Below, in pieces: positions 37,580-49,019 of a stretch of 64,000 nucleotides of DNA. The notes under the pieces were generated by a model. The model was not told where the DNA came from, made no database searches, and worked only from the letters and a program-made list of their open reading frames with translations. Both the position numbers and the translations under genes were made by a program. This DNA comes from Avena insularis (lineage: Eukaryota > Streptophyta > Magnoliopsida > Poales > Poaceae). The first letter of the stretch is position 1, and every line of letters starts with the position of its first letter. The stretch is from the NCBI GenBank assembly GCA_023614405.1, contig CM042688.1, positions 378,373,331-378,437,330 on the forward strand, in the 5' to 3' direction.

Positions 37580-39805
37580 TTCAAATATTTGTCTATGGAT
37601 TGGTTCAAATCCTAGTTGGTATTATCCTCAGATTGTTATTTTTCTCTCTGCAGAAATGGTGAAGCTTGCCCCAAGCCAATGATGTTGTACTAAGACTTTA
37701 AACTTTTAAAAGAATAGACTTTACACTTAATGATTTTTGTCCCCTTTTTAAAAGATTTGGCTCAATGATGTTTGGAAAACTGTGCATTACACTGTTAGAA
37801 ACTAAGAGCAAAACTAACTCTAACCCTCTCTTTGTTTATTTCCTCTTATGTCTTATTTGTAGGTACAATACCAAGTGATCAGGAGAAATAGTTTAGGATT
37901 AGTTTAGGGCTTTCTTTTATTTTCTTTTGTAATATGTTATTTCTACTCTTTGTACAAATCAATGTAATATATTCATTATTTAATAAAGCTTTTATTTGTT
38001 TGAGAATGTCTCTGTTATATTTTTACTTAAAATAGATTTGTATTTATTTAACACTTGTGGAATAAAGGAAATAATTAAGAAGTACTGTTTGAGTTATACT
38101 CTTATATAGTTATCAATTTCCTTTATTGTCTTCTAAATTTGATATATTCAAACAATAATAATAATTAATTATCTTTGGAAATCAAATAAATATTAATTAC
38201 CTCTAATTTTCTAACCTTATTCAAATGTTCCAAAAAAATATGAAATCAATTTATTCACCCGAGAACATTATAATCCCTAAGGATCAAAGGTTAAGGTTTA
38301 TTTCTAACTAGGTAATTATAGTTGATATCTCAACTCAGAGTGAAATATTGATATAGCCTCATACTGTGATATTGATTAAAGATTTCTCCAGAATTCCTAT
38401 CCTCAGCACTTCACTAAGTTTGGGTTCTAGTTAAGGAATACCTTTCCTAAATATACTCTATTTAAATCTCTCATATGCTTCACTAAGATCCCTTTTGTCT
38501 AACTGATCTAGTCATCTGGTTTCACCATATCGATCATCATATGATGACATGGTAATGTCACTTTTACAATATTCCTTCATTCTGTTCCTAGTATATATAT
38601 ACAACTTCCATTTATATACTACCCTTAAGTAAGTAATTCATCTAATTAGTTATAACTTCATTATTCCATTACCCTAGCATTCTTCTTTTACTGCCTAACT
38701 TGCACTTCTTAACTACCCTTGATGAATTCATCAATGTAGTTGTTTCTAACTCCATCCATAAACTCCTTTATAATAGCCTTGCATCTACTTCCAAGGCTTG
38801 CAATATCTATATCCAATCAAGTAGTAGACTTGTATTAGTCTCTCTATAGGATTTATCTAGTTAAGGAAACTTACTTTATATCTATATCTACTTGGCTTAA
38901 TAGGACTATTATCTGATACTATAATACTACTAGCTTTCACAAAACTTCTCAAGTATTTAGTTATCCTTAGGTGTAGATACTTCTTCTAGTTAACTCAAGA
39001 GTGTGTTAAGTCCTCCAACATCAGATGGTTTGATCCCCACTAAGTATCACATTCCATTGATGATGGAACACTCTACTATATCTAGTTCTTCCTTCTTATT
39101 AATTTACTTAAGGTCTTTGGAGGGCCAATATAATAGGTCAAAGCTAAGATGCAATAAGTTCTAAGTCAAGAATGGATCACTCCACCTTGATGATCAATGG
39201 ACACTAAGACCTGATTAAATTAGGATTTCATCTATTAATATGACAATAAGGATATGAGATGAATGGTCTTGGCTTGTTTTCCATTATACTTCATTTGTGA
39301 TAAGGGTTCATATTTAAGAACTACCATGATACCCATGGTATGAATAACTATGGCAATCAAGTGTATCAAGATTTAGTTATGGAGTTTCTTAAGTTATCTA
39401 CTTAACTTGGTATTCAGGATTTATGATGGATAATACCTTGATATCATATTTGGAATATTAAGTATTCATCCTTGAGTTGTTGTATGGAATAGCATGTAAT
39501 GATCTCTAGAAGATCAAGTACTCCTTATTGAGTAGTATGTTGTGACTTTGTTTTATTACATTTGATCTACCCTTAGACCAAATTATATTACCCAAAGATA
39601 AGGTTTTAGAAAATGTCATATTGAAACTTATCGCAGTCAACTTGATGATCTACTTCAGTTCTACCAAGCTAAGAGAAGCTTCAATAACTTTGACAAATTT
39701 TTATCTAAAAGCATGAAAATTATTCAGATTTTCTATGCATGAACGCAATGCACACACCTCATCTCAGCTTATTTGTAAGCTCTAATGTTGGGATGTTACA
39801 TTTAT

Positions 39806-42265
39806 GTACCTCGATGTAATTTTCCCCTTTTAGGTCCATGATGAAAACAAACGAAAAGGAAGTACTATGAAGAGAATGGCTCGATCAGCTGCTCTCTCGA
39901 GAAGGAGCCGAACCCGACTATTTTATCGGCTTAAATTTCTAGTACTTCATGCTAAATGTATGGACCTCGATGTAATTTCCCCCCTTTTTAGGTCCTTGAT
40001 GTAAAATGTACACCTACCGTCTGTATAAAATTCGAACCTAAAAGTTAGTGGTAAAAGTTAAACGAATTTAAGGTTAGTTGTGAATGAGTATGAACATTCT
40101 TGGATTTCAAGCCATGCTGCCAAGGTCATGGCCATATCTACATCATACTTTATATAATTCATTCACGATCCCATATCCAAGAATTTGCATTACAACAAAT
40201 TGGGCCATATTTTGAAAACAAACAGAGGGAAGTAATATGAAGAGTATGGCTCGACCAGCTGCTCTATCGAGAAGGAGCCGAACCCGACTATTTTCCCTGC
40301 TTAATTTTAGAGTGCTTCATGCTAATTAAATGTATGGAGCTCGATGTAATTTTACCTTTTTTAGGACCTTGCTGTAAAATGTACTCCCACTGTCCGTGTA
40401 CAATTCAAACATAAAAGCAAGTGGTAAAATTTAAACGTATTTAAGCTTATTAGTTGTCAATGAATATGAAAATTCTTGCATTTCAAGCCGAACTACTAGG
40501 GTCATACATATCTACATCATACTTTATGCTGATGATTCATCATCCCATAGCGAATAATTTGCATGCCACAAAATTTGGCCATATTTTAAAAACAAATGAA
40601 GAGGGAAGTAGTATGAAGAGTATGGCTCGATCAACTCCTCTCTCTAGAAGGAGCAAAACATGACTGTTTGCCTGCTTAATTTTAGCGTGATTCATGCTAA
40701 ATGTATGGACCTCGATGTAATTTTACCTTTTCTAGATCCTTGATGTAAAATGTACTGTGACCATCCATGTAAAATTCGAACATAAAAGCAAGATGTAAAA
40801 TTTAAACATATTTAACATTATTATTTATCAATGAGTATGAACATTCTTGTATTTCAAGATGAACGACCAAGGTCATGGCCATATCTACATCGTACTTTAT
40901 GCCGATGATTCGTTATCCCACATCCAAGAATTTGTATGCTGCCAAATTTGGCCATATTTTTAAAACAAACAAAGAGGAAGTAGTATGAAGAGTTTGGCTC
41001 GATTAGCTTCTCTCACGAGAAGGAGCAAAACATGACTGTTTTCCCTGCTTAATTTAGGGTGCTTCATGCTAAATGTATGGAACTCGATGTAATTTTACCT
41101 TTTTTAAGTCCTTGGTGTAAAATGTACTCCCACCGTCCGTACAAATAAAATTCGAACCTAAAAGCAAGTGGGAAAATTTAAACATATTTAAGATTATTAG
41201 TTGTCGATGAGTATGAACATTCTTGGATTTCAAGACGAACGAACAAGGTCATGTCCATATCTACATCATACTTTATGCTGATGATTCATGATCCCATATC
41301 CAAGAATTTGCATGCAGCCAAATTTGGCCATATTTTGAAAACAAACAAAGAGGAAGCAGTATGAAGAGTATGGCTCGATCAGCTTTTCTCTCAAGAAGGA
41401 GCAAAACATGACTGTTTTCCCTGCTTAATTTTAGGGTGCTTCATGCTAAATGTATGGACCTCGATGTAATTTTACCTTCTTTAGGTCCTTGATGTAAAAT
41501 GTACTCCCACCATCCTTACATGTAAAATTTGAACCTAAAAGCAACTGTAAAAAAATAAATGTATTTCATATTATTAGTTTTCTATAAGTATGAACATTCT
41601 CGGATTTCAGGACAAACAACCAAGGTCATGGCCATATCTACATCATAGTTTATTGCTGATGATTCATGATCCCATATCCAAGAATTTGCCAGCCACCAAA
41701 TTTGGCCATATTTTGAAAACAAACAAATAGGAAGTAGTATGAAGAGTATGGCTCGATCAGCTTTTCTATCGAGTAGGAGCAAAACGTGAATGTTTTCCCT
41801 GCTTAATTTTAGGGTGCTTCATGCTAAATGTATGGACCTCGATATTTGTTTTCCTTTTTAGGTCCATGATTTAAAATGTAATCCTTCCATCCTTATGTGT
41901 AAAATTCGAACCTAAAAGCAAGTGGTAAAATTTAAAAGTATTTAATTTTATTAGTTGTCGCTGAGTATGAACATTCTTGGATTTCAAGATGAATGACCTA
42001 GGTCATGGCCATATCTACATCATACTTTATGCTGATGATGATCCCATGTCCAGGAATTTTCATGCCGCCAAATTTGGCCATATATTTTGAAAAGAAACAA
42101 AGAGAAAGTAGTATGAAGAGTATGGCTTGATCAGCTACTCTCTCGAGAAGGAGACGTAACTGACTATTTCCCTTACTTAATTTTAGGGTGCTTGGTGCTA
42201 AATGTAAGGACCTCTATGTAATTTTCTCCATTTTTAGGTCCTTGATGTAAATTATACTCCCACTG
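39806..42265. repeat. Tandem array, ~374-bp unit, right block
   Basis: The landmark recurs near 39866, 40237, 40612, 40984, 41360, 41738 and 42112, with spacings of 371-378 bp. The first, short unit (12303 to 39866 across the insertion, about 160 bp once L is removed) has the same length and features as the 159-bp unit at 8791-8950. The array therefore contains a larger duplication of about 3.5 kb. It ends within a TACTCCCACTGTCCGTG segment that coincides with the end of a MITE-like sequence. Confidence 0.9.
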
Positions 42266-42428
42266 TCCGTGATGTTCCCATATTTGGGAGTAAATGGGTG
42301 AATTATGTCATGGTACCAATGTTGCCACTCAGAGTTTCCAACGATTAGATAAATCTAGCACTAAAAGATGACTATATATATTCTAATATAGATAAATCTG
42401 AGAACATTATATTGATCAGAGGGAGTAG
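42255..42428. mobile_element. Small MITE candidate at the array end
   Basis: The left end TACTCCCACTGTC and right end GATCAGAGGGAGTA are imperfect inverted copies with TA at both edges, as in Stowaway-type (Tc1/mariner) MITEs of grasses. Length is about 174 bp and the middle is AT-rich with TATA runs. The left terminus is shared with every unit of the tandem array, so it may be part of the array rather than a separate insertion. Confidence 0.45.
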
Positions 42429-43112
42429 TATATATGCATTCAAAACAAATTGTGTTGTCTCTCTCCTTCAGTGCGGCATCACCATCCCCACATGAAAAAA
42501 AATTGAGGACATTTCGAACTTTTTTTCTTCGGCACGGTGTGATTTGCTATCCCTAGCTACCTACCGGAAAAAGCCAGTAGCGCCTCATTACGGGCTGGAG
42601 CGTTTAAGAAATATATCTAATTTTCTGTTATTATTCCTTTTTGCATAAGCGTCTATGTTAATGTCCCGTGTTAGTTTTTCCCTAATATACCGGGTCAGAG
42701 TACTCGATCCGACAACCAGAGGAGAACCGCCTCGCGCCCCTCATCGTCTTCCTCTGCCGCTTCGGCCGCTTGTGCACCATCGTAGCCCCTGTCCACCCTT
42801 GCAGAGAGGTCGAAAGCGCCAACCCATCCCGACTAATCATCCATAGTACTCTTCCTCGGAACGACATATAGAGCGATGAAGCGTAAGATATCTAAGCGCT
42901 ACAGCAGGCAATCGGATTTGGCAACCCCCACTATGGACTGCGGAGCAACATCACTGGTCGCGCCGATCTTCTGAGCACCGCTTTCCTGGCTCGCGGCATG
43001 GTTGGCATGCGTCAAGGGATTGCAGAAGATCATGGTCTCCCGTTTGGTTTGCCCTGCCTACTTCACTCTGACCCACAGATATGGCCACTAGATCGTTGCG
43101 AGCAGGTAAAAA

Positions 43113-44110
43113 TCAGTTTTGCATGATTTTTGTTGGATTCGAATCCTTAGATTCTTTCCTATGGATTGCATTTGGATCAAAGGAATTGTGGTACACAAAT
43201 TCTTTGGAACTGCAACCCCCCACCCATGCTTAAATCCTGTAGGAATTGGAACATCTACTTGAGGCTCAACTCTCATCGCGTGTGTAGGATTCAAACATGC
43301 CATTCACGTAGGTAGTTTTCCTACGTTTTATAATCGCCTATTTTCCACTGGCAAACCTGTGAAATTCTTGTGTTCTCAATCCTGCAATCAAAAGAGGCCC
43401 AAGACTTTTGCTTTTGTGTCCCCCTCCCTCCTCCAAACATACTAATCTGAGAACACAAGAATGATCAGGATTGTTGATACCCGTAACGGAAGGTGTATTG
43501 GGCAATCAAGGCTGGCGTTATATTTTAAGTTTCATGTGTTTTACAAACACAAGATTTCTGTAAAATGTTGGCTATTTGGTTTACATGAATACAAAAACAT
43601 AGGATTACTTTAAAACATGGTAAAATCAAAGTCAAACATCACGGGAGAGTACATTTATGATGTTATCATGTCTCTTGGGACCTCATTCTTGTTCTTTGCA
43701 CGTGTAGGAATTTGAAAATGAGTTCCAAGTTGGATATGAAGAATTGCATATGAGTTTTGGAGGATTCCAACCCATAGGATTTTGGAAGATATCAAATTCC
43801 TATGGAGTCCCTTCTTAGTTCTTATGCCTGCTTTGAGAAGTCCAATGCGCTCACACTATATTCCTGCAAAACGAAACATGATCTCCAACCTCATTCTATT
43901 TCTCCTTTGAGAAGTCCAATGTGCTCACACTATATTCCTGCAAAACTCCTGTGTTTGTTTCATATTCACCATCCAAAGACACCTATTACAAAATTCCTGC
44001 ATTTTTAACTCCTAATATGAACTTACGATACCTACCATGTCAATCCTGTGTTTTTCCTATTCCTACGTTTTTTAAAAACCATTGATCGAAAGAGGCCCCT
44101 AATATTGTTA
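43113..44110. mobile_element. Degenerate DNA-transposon sequence inside intron 1
   Basis: Imperfect 'cctatg/cataggaa'-type motifs in both directions (CTTTCCTATGGATT at about 43156, AACATAGGATT at about 43598, TTCCTACGTTTT near 43318 and 44060) and two AAAGAGGCCC ends (about 43390 and 44090) are typical of non-autonomous DNA transposons found in grass introns. At least two copies seem to be joined or nested. A 70-bp repeat of CTTTGAGAAGTCCAATG(C/T)GC lies at 43829 and 43904. There is no coding sequence. Exact ends and superfamily are not resolved. Confidence 0.4.
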
Positions 44111-44306
44111 ATCAATCATAGGAAAATTGTCTCCGTTTTTTCCTTTGGTCCATTCCTCTGAACTGTGCCAGCATGGGAAACTCAACTATTCCTACACTTT
44201 TTCTTTAATGCAAATAAGACCTTATTCCTTGGTGTGTTTATCTGCATGCATTCATGATTTATTCATCACGTTTCTACATCTTTCAGATAGTAGTTTTTCT
44301 GCATTC

Positions 44307-44482
44307 CTTGATGCCCCTAGATATGAAGAAAACATGTTGGTGTGTTTGTCTGCATTCCTTGATGCATTCGTTTCTGCATTCATGACCTTATTCCTCTGGT
44401 CCATTCCTTGGTGTGTTTGTCTACTAGCACTCCCCCCTTTGTCAGACCCCTTGATGCCCCTAGATATGAAGAAAATATGTTG
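44307..44482 (+). repeat. Direct duplication at the end of intron 1
   Basis: GATGCCCCTAGATATGAAGA with the following AAA(A)ATGTTG occurs at about 44309 and again at about 44452, 143 bp apart. Only the second copy continues into CAG|GG, the apparent acceptor of exon 2; the first reads GTTGGTG. Confidence 0.7.
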
Positions 44483-45768
44483 CAGGGCATCGACACGTTG
44501 CTGATGCCACTAGACAATCCAATAGTAGAAGCATTTGTACGAGTTGATGATGACATACCCGGAACATGGGATGACGAAGGATTTGAAAACAAGGGTCGCT
44601 GGGTTGGTGTCGACGGAGAATGGACTGCGATTGCAAAGCACCCAGGGCGCTGGTACCTCCAAAACATCTACAATATGGCACGTATCAAGCTGCCACGTGT
44701 GTAGCGTGTTGATATTTATCCATTGGGTAAACAGTATTTCCCTGGCTACCCATGCACTTACCTCTACCAGCACGCATATATTGAGCTGCTAAAGATACGA
44801 ATAGCAAAGAAACCGTACAGATTTGACAACTAATGGCATTACAATGCGATGACGGTGTTTGACAAATTCATTGCTACCATAGATTTTACTTGTGACAGGG
44901 ACTGGATTATGCTTCAAAACAACTATCTTGGACCAGCAACGTATGTCGATGCCATTGCCATGTGTCTAATCAGTGGTTCTATTGATCGAATATACGCGGT
45001 GATAGAACCACGAGGAGATGTTCTTGTCTGGGAACCAAACAAGTGGAGTGAGTCCTGTTATTTAAAAGAAAATTTTATAAATTACTTACAATTGCATTGT
45101 TCATGATACTTGTGCTAACTGAAATGCACACACAGGTATACTTGCAGGCCTGTGTGTCATACAAGTTCTAGTAATTGAAGAGCTGGCAAACGTCCAAGCC
45201 AGTGACGATGTCGAGGCTGAAGATATTGCATTACGCAGCTGGTACTTGGCAGAGCTTGGTTGGGATATCTTGTGGATTCACACTAGGGTCCACGAACCAG
45301 TAGCCATAGTGATCCTATATCATATATGGGTAGAGAACTACTCATTTATCCCTAGCTCCGCTACCACGTTTTCTAGAGGACCCTTAATTTTGATGACCCT
45401 ATAGCACCGGACTAGATCAGAAGGGTTAATCTTGAAGGAGGTCAGTGTTTGTGGGAATCAACCATCCATTCATCCTCGAGCCTCCTACAAACCCCGAACC
45501 TGGTGTTGCCGATGTTGACGAAGCTCTGCCAGTGTTCAGAGGAGACTCTATGTTTGCTACACACGTGCGCTACGAACATCGCCCACAGCCAGTTCCGGAT
45601 TGGAGCCACATGCACATCAATGGGGGGGCTGTCATAGGTTCATCACTTAACTACACTAGAGCGGAACATAGGAAGCAAATGTTCGAGGCGCCAATGTAGT
45701 TCGTGCAAACCCTGCCTCATTAGAACTAAGTGAAGTTTGACCAAAATACCGAAAAGCTGATTATGAGC

Positions 45769-46015
45769 ACTCGCGACATCATTTCTCTAGCTAGTACTTG
45801 TCACCATGTAATGTACGGTACTACGTACATAGTACTTTCATACTATATTGTAGTATCAGTACTTGCGACATAATTTCCGCTATTGCTTGTACTAGGCACG
45901 ATGTACGTAATAATATACTTTCATACTATATTATAGTATCATTACTTGCAACATTATTTCCACTATCATTTGTACTAGGCACCATGTACGTAATAATATA
46001 CTTTCATAGTATGTG
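45769..46015. repeat. Three tandem copies of an 83-92 bp unit
   Basis: Copies start at about 45769, 45861 and 45944. They share AC(T)CGCGACAT/ACTTGC(G/A)ACAT, a (C/G)ATGTA segment and CTTTCATA(C/G)TAT. The sequence is AT-rich and non-coding. Confidence 0.8.
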
Positions 46016-46278
46016 TTTGTTGTTTTCCTATTCAAGCACTCAAGCTGCCGTGCCTAGTTTTCTAGGCTATTAATTTTGGCATCACAATTAGTAGTACTGT
46101 ATTGGTGTCTAGGTTTCCTTTGCCCACAACATTCGTCTACCCTTACTGCATTTATTCCTTCACCATCCCCAGCCCTAGCCCTAGATCTCTCTCAGACAAC
46201 ACTCCTTAATCGCCATTGCGCTTCCCTCCATTGACAACCACCACCGCCTCAACCTTATCTATAGAGCCGTCTTATCCC
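46016..46278 (+). other. Possible leader or first exon interrupted by element C
   Basis: The C- and T-rich sequence from about 46130 to 46273 resembles a grass 5' leader and reads open in at least one frame up to the insertion point. The frame can be followed for a few codons after removing element C (56801-56815), where GTAATG could serve as a donor. No start codon or domain is convincing. Confidence 0.3.
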
Positions 46279-47780
46279 TGATACGTCCATTTTGCATCAC
46301 TGTTCTATATCATAATTCACTGTTATTCATTGATATATTTCATATTAAGATATGATACTTATGTTATTTCATCTGTTTTTGCATGGTTGATGACTTTTGG
46401 AGCATGGACCGCTGCAGTCAGGATTCTGATGGAAAAGGTGCTGTTTGGAGGAAAAATTCGCGAAGACCAGAAAATCCAGGAAAATACATGGAAAATCCTA
46501 TTTTTCCAGAAGACGAAGGAAGCCAAAAGGGGAGGATGAGATGGACCATAGGGGGCCCACACCACCCCCTGGCGTGGGCCAGCCTAGGCCGCGCCACCAG
46601 GTGGTGTGGCCACCCTGGTCCACCCTAGGCTCTCCCTTCTAGCGTATATTATCCTCTCGAAACCGACTCGGAGAGCGACCACAGAAAGATTCCGCCACCT
46701 TTACGGGGCGGAAAACACCGAGAGAGAAAGATCTCTCCGGCACACAGAATTCTGCCGGGGGAATTCCTTCCTGGAGAGGGGAGATCATCGCCATCAACAC
46801 CACCATCAAGCTGGACTTCATCGGTATCATTATCACCACCATCATCTCCACCAGCGCCCTCATCACCATCTCCATATCGCTGTAACAATTGGGTTGAATC
46901 TTGCATAGTTCTTAGGGAAAACTTTCCTGGTGTTGATTACTCTTTGTAGTTGATGCTATTGAGTGAACCATTGAATTATCGTTTATGTTCAGATTGTTAT
47001 ACATCATTATTTCATCTCTGATCATGATCCATATGATATCTTGTGAGTAGTTCGTTTTGTTCTTGAGGACATGGGAGAAGTCATGTTGTTAGTAGCGGAA
47101 TTGAGTTGAGAAAGATTCAATAGTTTGAAATTTAAGTTGTGGTGTACTTCTTCTAGTGGTGTCATGTGAACGTCGACTACATGATACTTCACCTATATGG
47201 GCCTAGGGGAATGCATTATGTATTTGGCTACTAATCGTAGGGGTTGCCGGAGTGATAGAAACTTGAACCCCCGTTAGGAAACCATTGCACAAGGGACGTC
47301 AGGGTCTTAGAGTTTAAAGCCGTGGTTAGGTTTCTACCTTAATTACTTTCTTGTACTTACGGATGTTTGCAAGGGGTATAACCACAAGTATGTATTAGTC
47401 CTAGGAAGGTCGGTACATTAGCACAGGTTCACCCACACAACACTTAGCAAACTAAAGAAGATTAATCAACTATATGAAGTGAAAGCACTTGATGATATTC
47501 CTGTGTGTCCTCGAGAACGTTTGGTCATCTTAAGTAATACAACCGGCTTGTCCTTTGCTGAATAAAGGATTGGGCCACTTGCTACATTTATTCTGATTGT
47601 CTTTTATTTACTCGTACTTTATTTACTTGCATTATCAAAAACCCCTAAAATCCATTTGCTAAGTATTTGCAGAGAATTCCGGATCCATACCACTAGCCAA
47701 CACCTTCTGCTTCTCATTGGGTTCGACACTCTTACTGATCGAAAATACTGCGATACACCCCCTATACTTGTGGGTCATCA
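46279..47780 (+). repeat. 5' LTR of element C
   Basis: The LTR starts TGATACGTCC and ends GGGTCATCA. A GC-rich palindromic block (46587-46614) stands upstream of a TATA-like GTATATTAT (46644-46652). Frames of up to 100 codons at 46359-46908 lie in the transcribed leader (including a CAT/CAC trinucleotide-rich part) and are not supported as genes. Confidence 0.93.
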
Positions 47781-47791
47781 AGACTATTTTC

Positions 47792-47809
47792 TGGCGCCGT
47801 TTCCAGGCA
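47792..47809 (+). other. Primer binding site of element C, degenerate
   Basis: TGGCGCCGTTTCCAGGCA lies 11 bp after the LTR. It keeps the first ten bases of the tRNA-Asp complement seen in A but differs at several later positions. Confidence 0.75.
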
Positions 47810-47894
47810 GTGAAGCACTATTGGAGAGTGGAACTGGTAAAGGAAACTTCTACTGTGAGTATTTTTTACTTCTGTTAGTTGCTTTATTTTCATT

Positions 47895-49019
47895 ATGGAT
47901 AATTCGCTGAGTTTCTTATTTCGTAATGCTACTGCCACTGCTAAGGTAGTAGATGAACCACCACCTGCTGAGAATGATACTTTTAAAATACCTACAAGAA
48001 TTATTGATCGTGTTATGGATAACTACTATGTTGGGGATGGAACTGTCCATCCCGGTGATCATTTGCTCTTTATACACGAATTATGCGGGTTGTTCAAGTG
48101 TGCAGGTATTACTACAGATCAAGTTAAAAAGAAGTTATTTTCATTATCACTGAAAGGACGAGCTAAGGAATGGTATAAGATGTTGAAGAATGGTCAAGCT
48201 CTTGAATGGGAGGAAATAGTGCCTCTCTTTTATTCAAAGTTTTATCCTCCTAGTGAGATTCATCAAGATCAGAATCAAATATACAACTTTTGGCCTCTTG
48301 ATGGAGAGAGTACATCTCAAGCTTGGGCGAGATTGAAGTTACTAAAGCTCAAATGCCCCATTCATGATCTCCCCAACAATATTATTATCAATAACTTTTA
48401 TGCAAGGATTTCTCTTCATGATAAGGATTTATTGGATGCTTCTGGTGTTGGATCATTCACTCGCATGGAAGAAGAAGCTAAATGGGATCTTCTGGACCGT
48501 ATTCAAGATAATGCTAAAGCATGTGAGAATGACAAAGGAAGAAAGTCAGGTATAAATTATGATTATGAATGCATTGAATCTTTTATGGGAACTGATGATT
48601 TTCAAAATATTAAAAATGCTTATGGTCTAGACTCACAAGATATTACAAATTGTTTTAAGGCTTTTGCTTCTTATATTGAAATCCCAAAAAGGGGATGGAG
48701 CAAGTACCATGCACCTTATAAAGATATTGTTGACTATGTTCCTGTTGGGAGTACTGAGTTTTACACTATTGATCACATCTTACCTAAACCTTATATCCAG
48801 AAAATACCCTTCCCGGATAAGGTAAAGGATCATCCTATGCTAACTAGTGTAATCACTAAAAGTGCAAAGAGTACTGTAAAACCTGATGAACAAATAAACA
48901 TCGAACCGGTTGTAGCAATTGTGAAAGACCTTGTCACTAAAAGTATACAAGATGGACACATAGTCTTTTGTGAGGATGCTTCTAATATTGTCTCACATCC
49001 TAACAAAGATAAAAAAAAG
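47895..49019 (+). pseudogene. gag: gag of element C
   Basis: The frame starts with ATG at 47895, 86 bases after the primer site. Residues 60-130 carry the Gag core seen in Athila-type elements (LFSLSLKGRAKEWYKML, then FYSKFYPPSE), followed by an alpha-helical acidic part. No CCHC knuckle is visible. The frame runs on to 49169, but sense coding ends at an A8 run (49011-49018), after which the protease continues in another frame. In related elements gag, protease and pol form one frame, so this looks like a one-base slip rather than a designed junction. Confidence 0.85.

Larger units (their letters stand above)
12398..39800 (-). mobile_element. Element L: giant-LTR (LARD-class) retrotransposon
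   Basis: The target duplication TTTAT is at 12393-12397 and 39801-39805. On the minus strand the element starts TGTAACATCCC and ends GGTCACCACA. Removing the nested elements and their duplications leaves about 15.86 kb: LTRs of about 6.45 and 6.38 kb and a 3029-bp interior (26448-29476). A minus-strand primer site for initiator tRNA-Met and a purine tract fix the orientation. Apart from one 372-codon ORF and a possible pol tail the interior is non-coding, which fits the LARD class known from Triticeae (Sukkula is the usual example; identity not tested). The two LTRs differ by several percent by eye over their first 170 bases, so the insertion is not recent. Confidence 0.88.
29477..39800 (-). 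repeat. 5' LTR of element L, interrupted by a solo LTR
   Basis: The LTR is about 6.38 kb once 33638-37579 and one duplication are removed. It aligns along its whole length with 12398-14996 plus 22594-26447. Differences include about 80-100 bp missing near 31640 relative to the other copy (14435-14525 there) and a ~40-bp extra AT-rich segment at about 31285. The frame of 163 codons on the minus strand (31697-32188) lies in the GC-rich part of the LTR and is not conserved as a frame in the other copy, so it is not called. Confidence 0.85.
42893..45699 (+). pseudogene. Multi-exon host gene relic, family unknown
   Basis: Four exon-like pieces join in frame by GT-AG sites. Exon 1, about 42893-43105, contains NPHYGLRSNITGRADLL and ends CAG|GTAAAA. 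Exon 2, 44486-45047, contains GIDTLLMPLDNPIVEAF and then WDDEGFENKGRWVGVDGEW, and ends before GTGAGT. Exon 3 starts at 45136 after a CACACACAG acceptor and reads in frame (ILAGLCVIQVLVIEELANVQ). Exon 4, from about 45446, contains INHPFILEPPTNPEPG and stops at 45699. Exon 2 has two in-frame stops (TAG near 44703, TAA near 44831), and the exon 3-4 junction is unclear, so this is a pseudogene. I recognise no domain. It could be a grass-specific gene or one carried by a DNA transposon. Confidence 0.55.

Noticed and set aside
45445..45699. 85-codon frame considered as a stand-alone gene
   Set aside because: It has no ATG at its start and begins right after an acceptor-like AG, so it fits better as the last exon of the 42.9-45.7 kb pseudogene.
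46606..46908. 100-codon His-rich frame and its antisense partners, also at 55574-55963
   Set aside because: It arises from a CAT/CAC trinucleotide run in the LTR leader of element C, and run length differs between the two LTRs.
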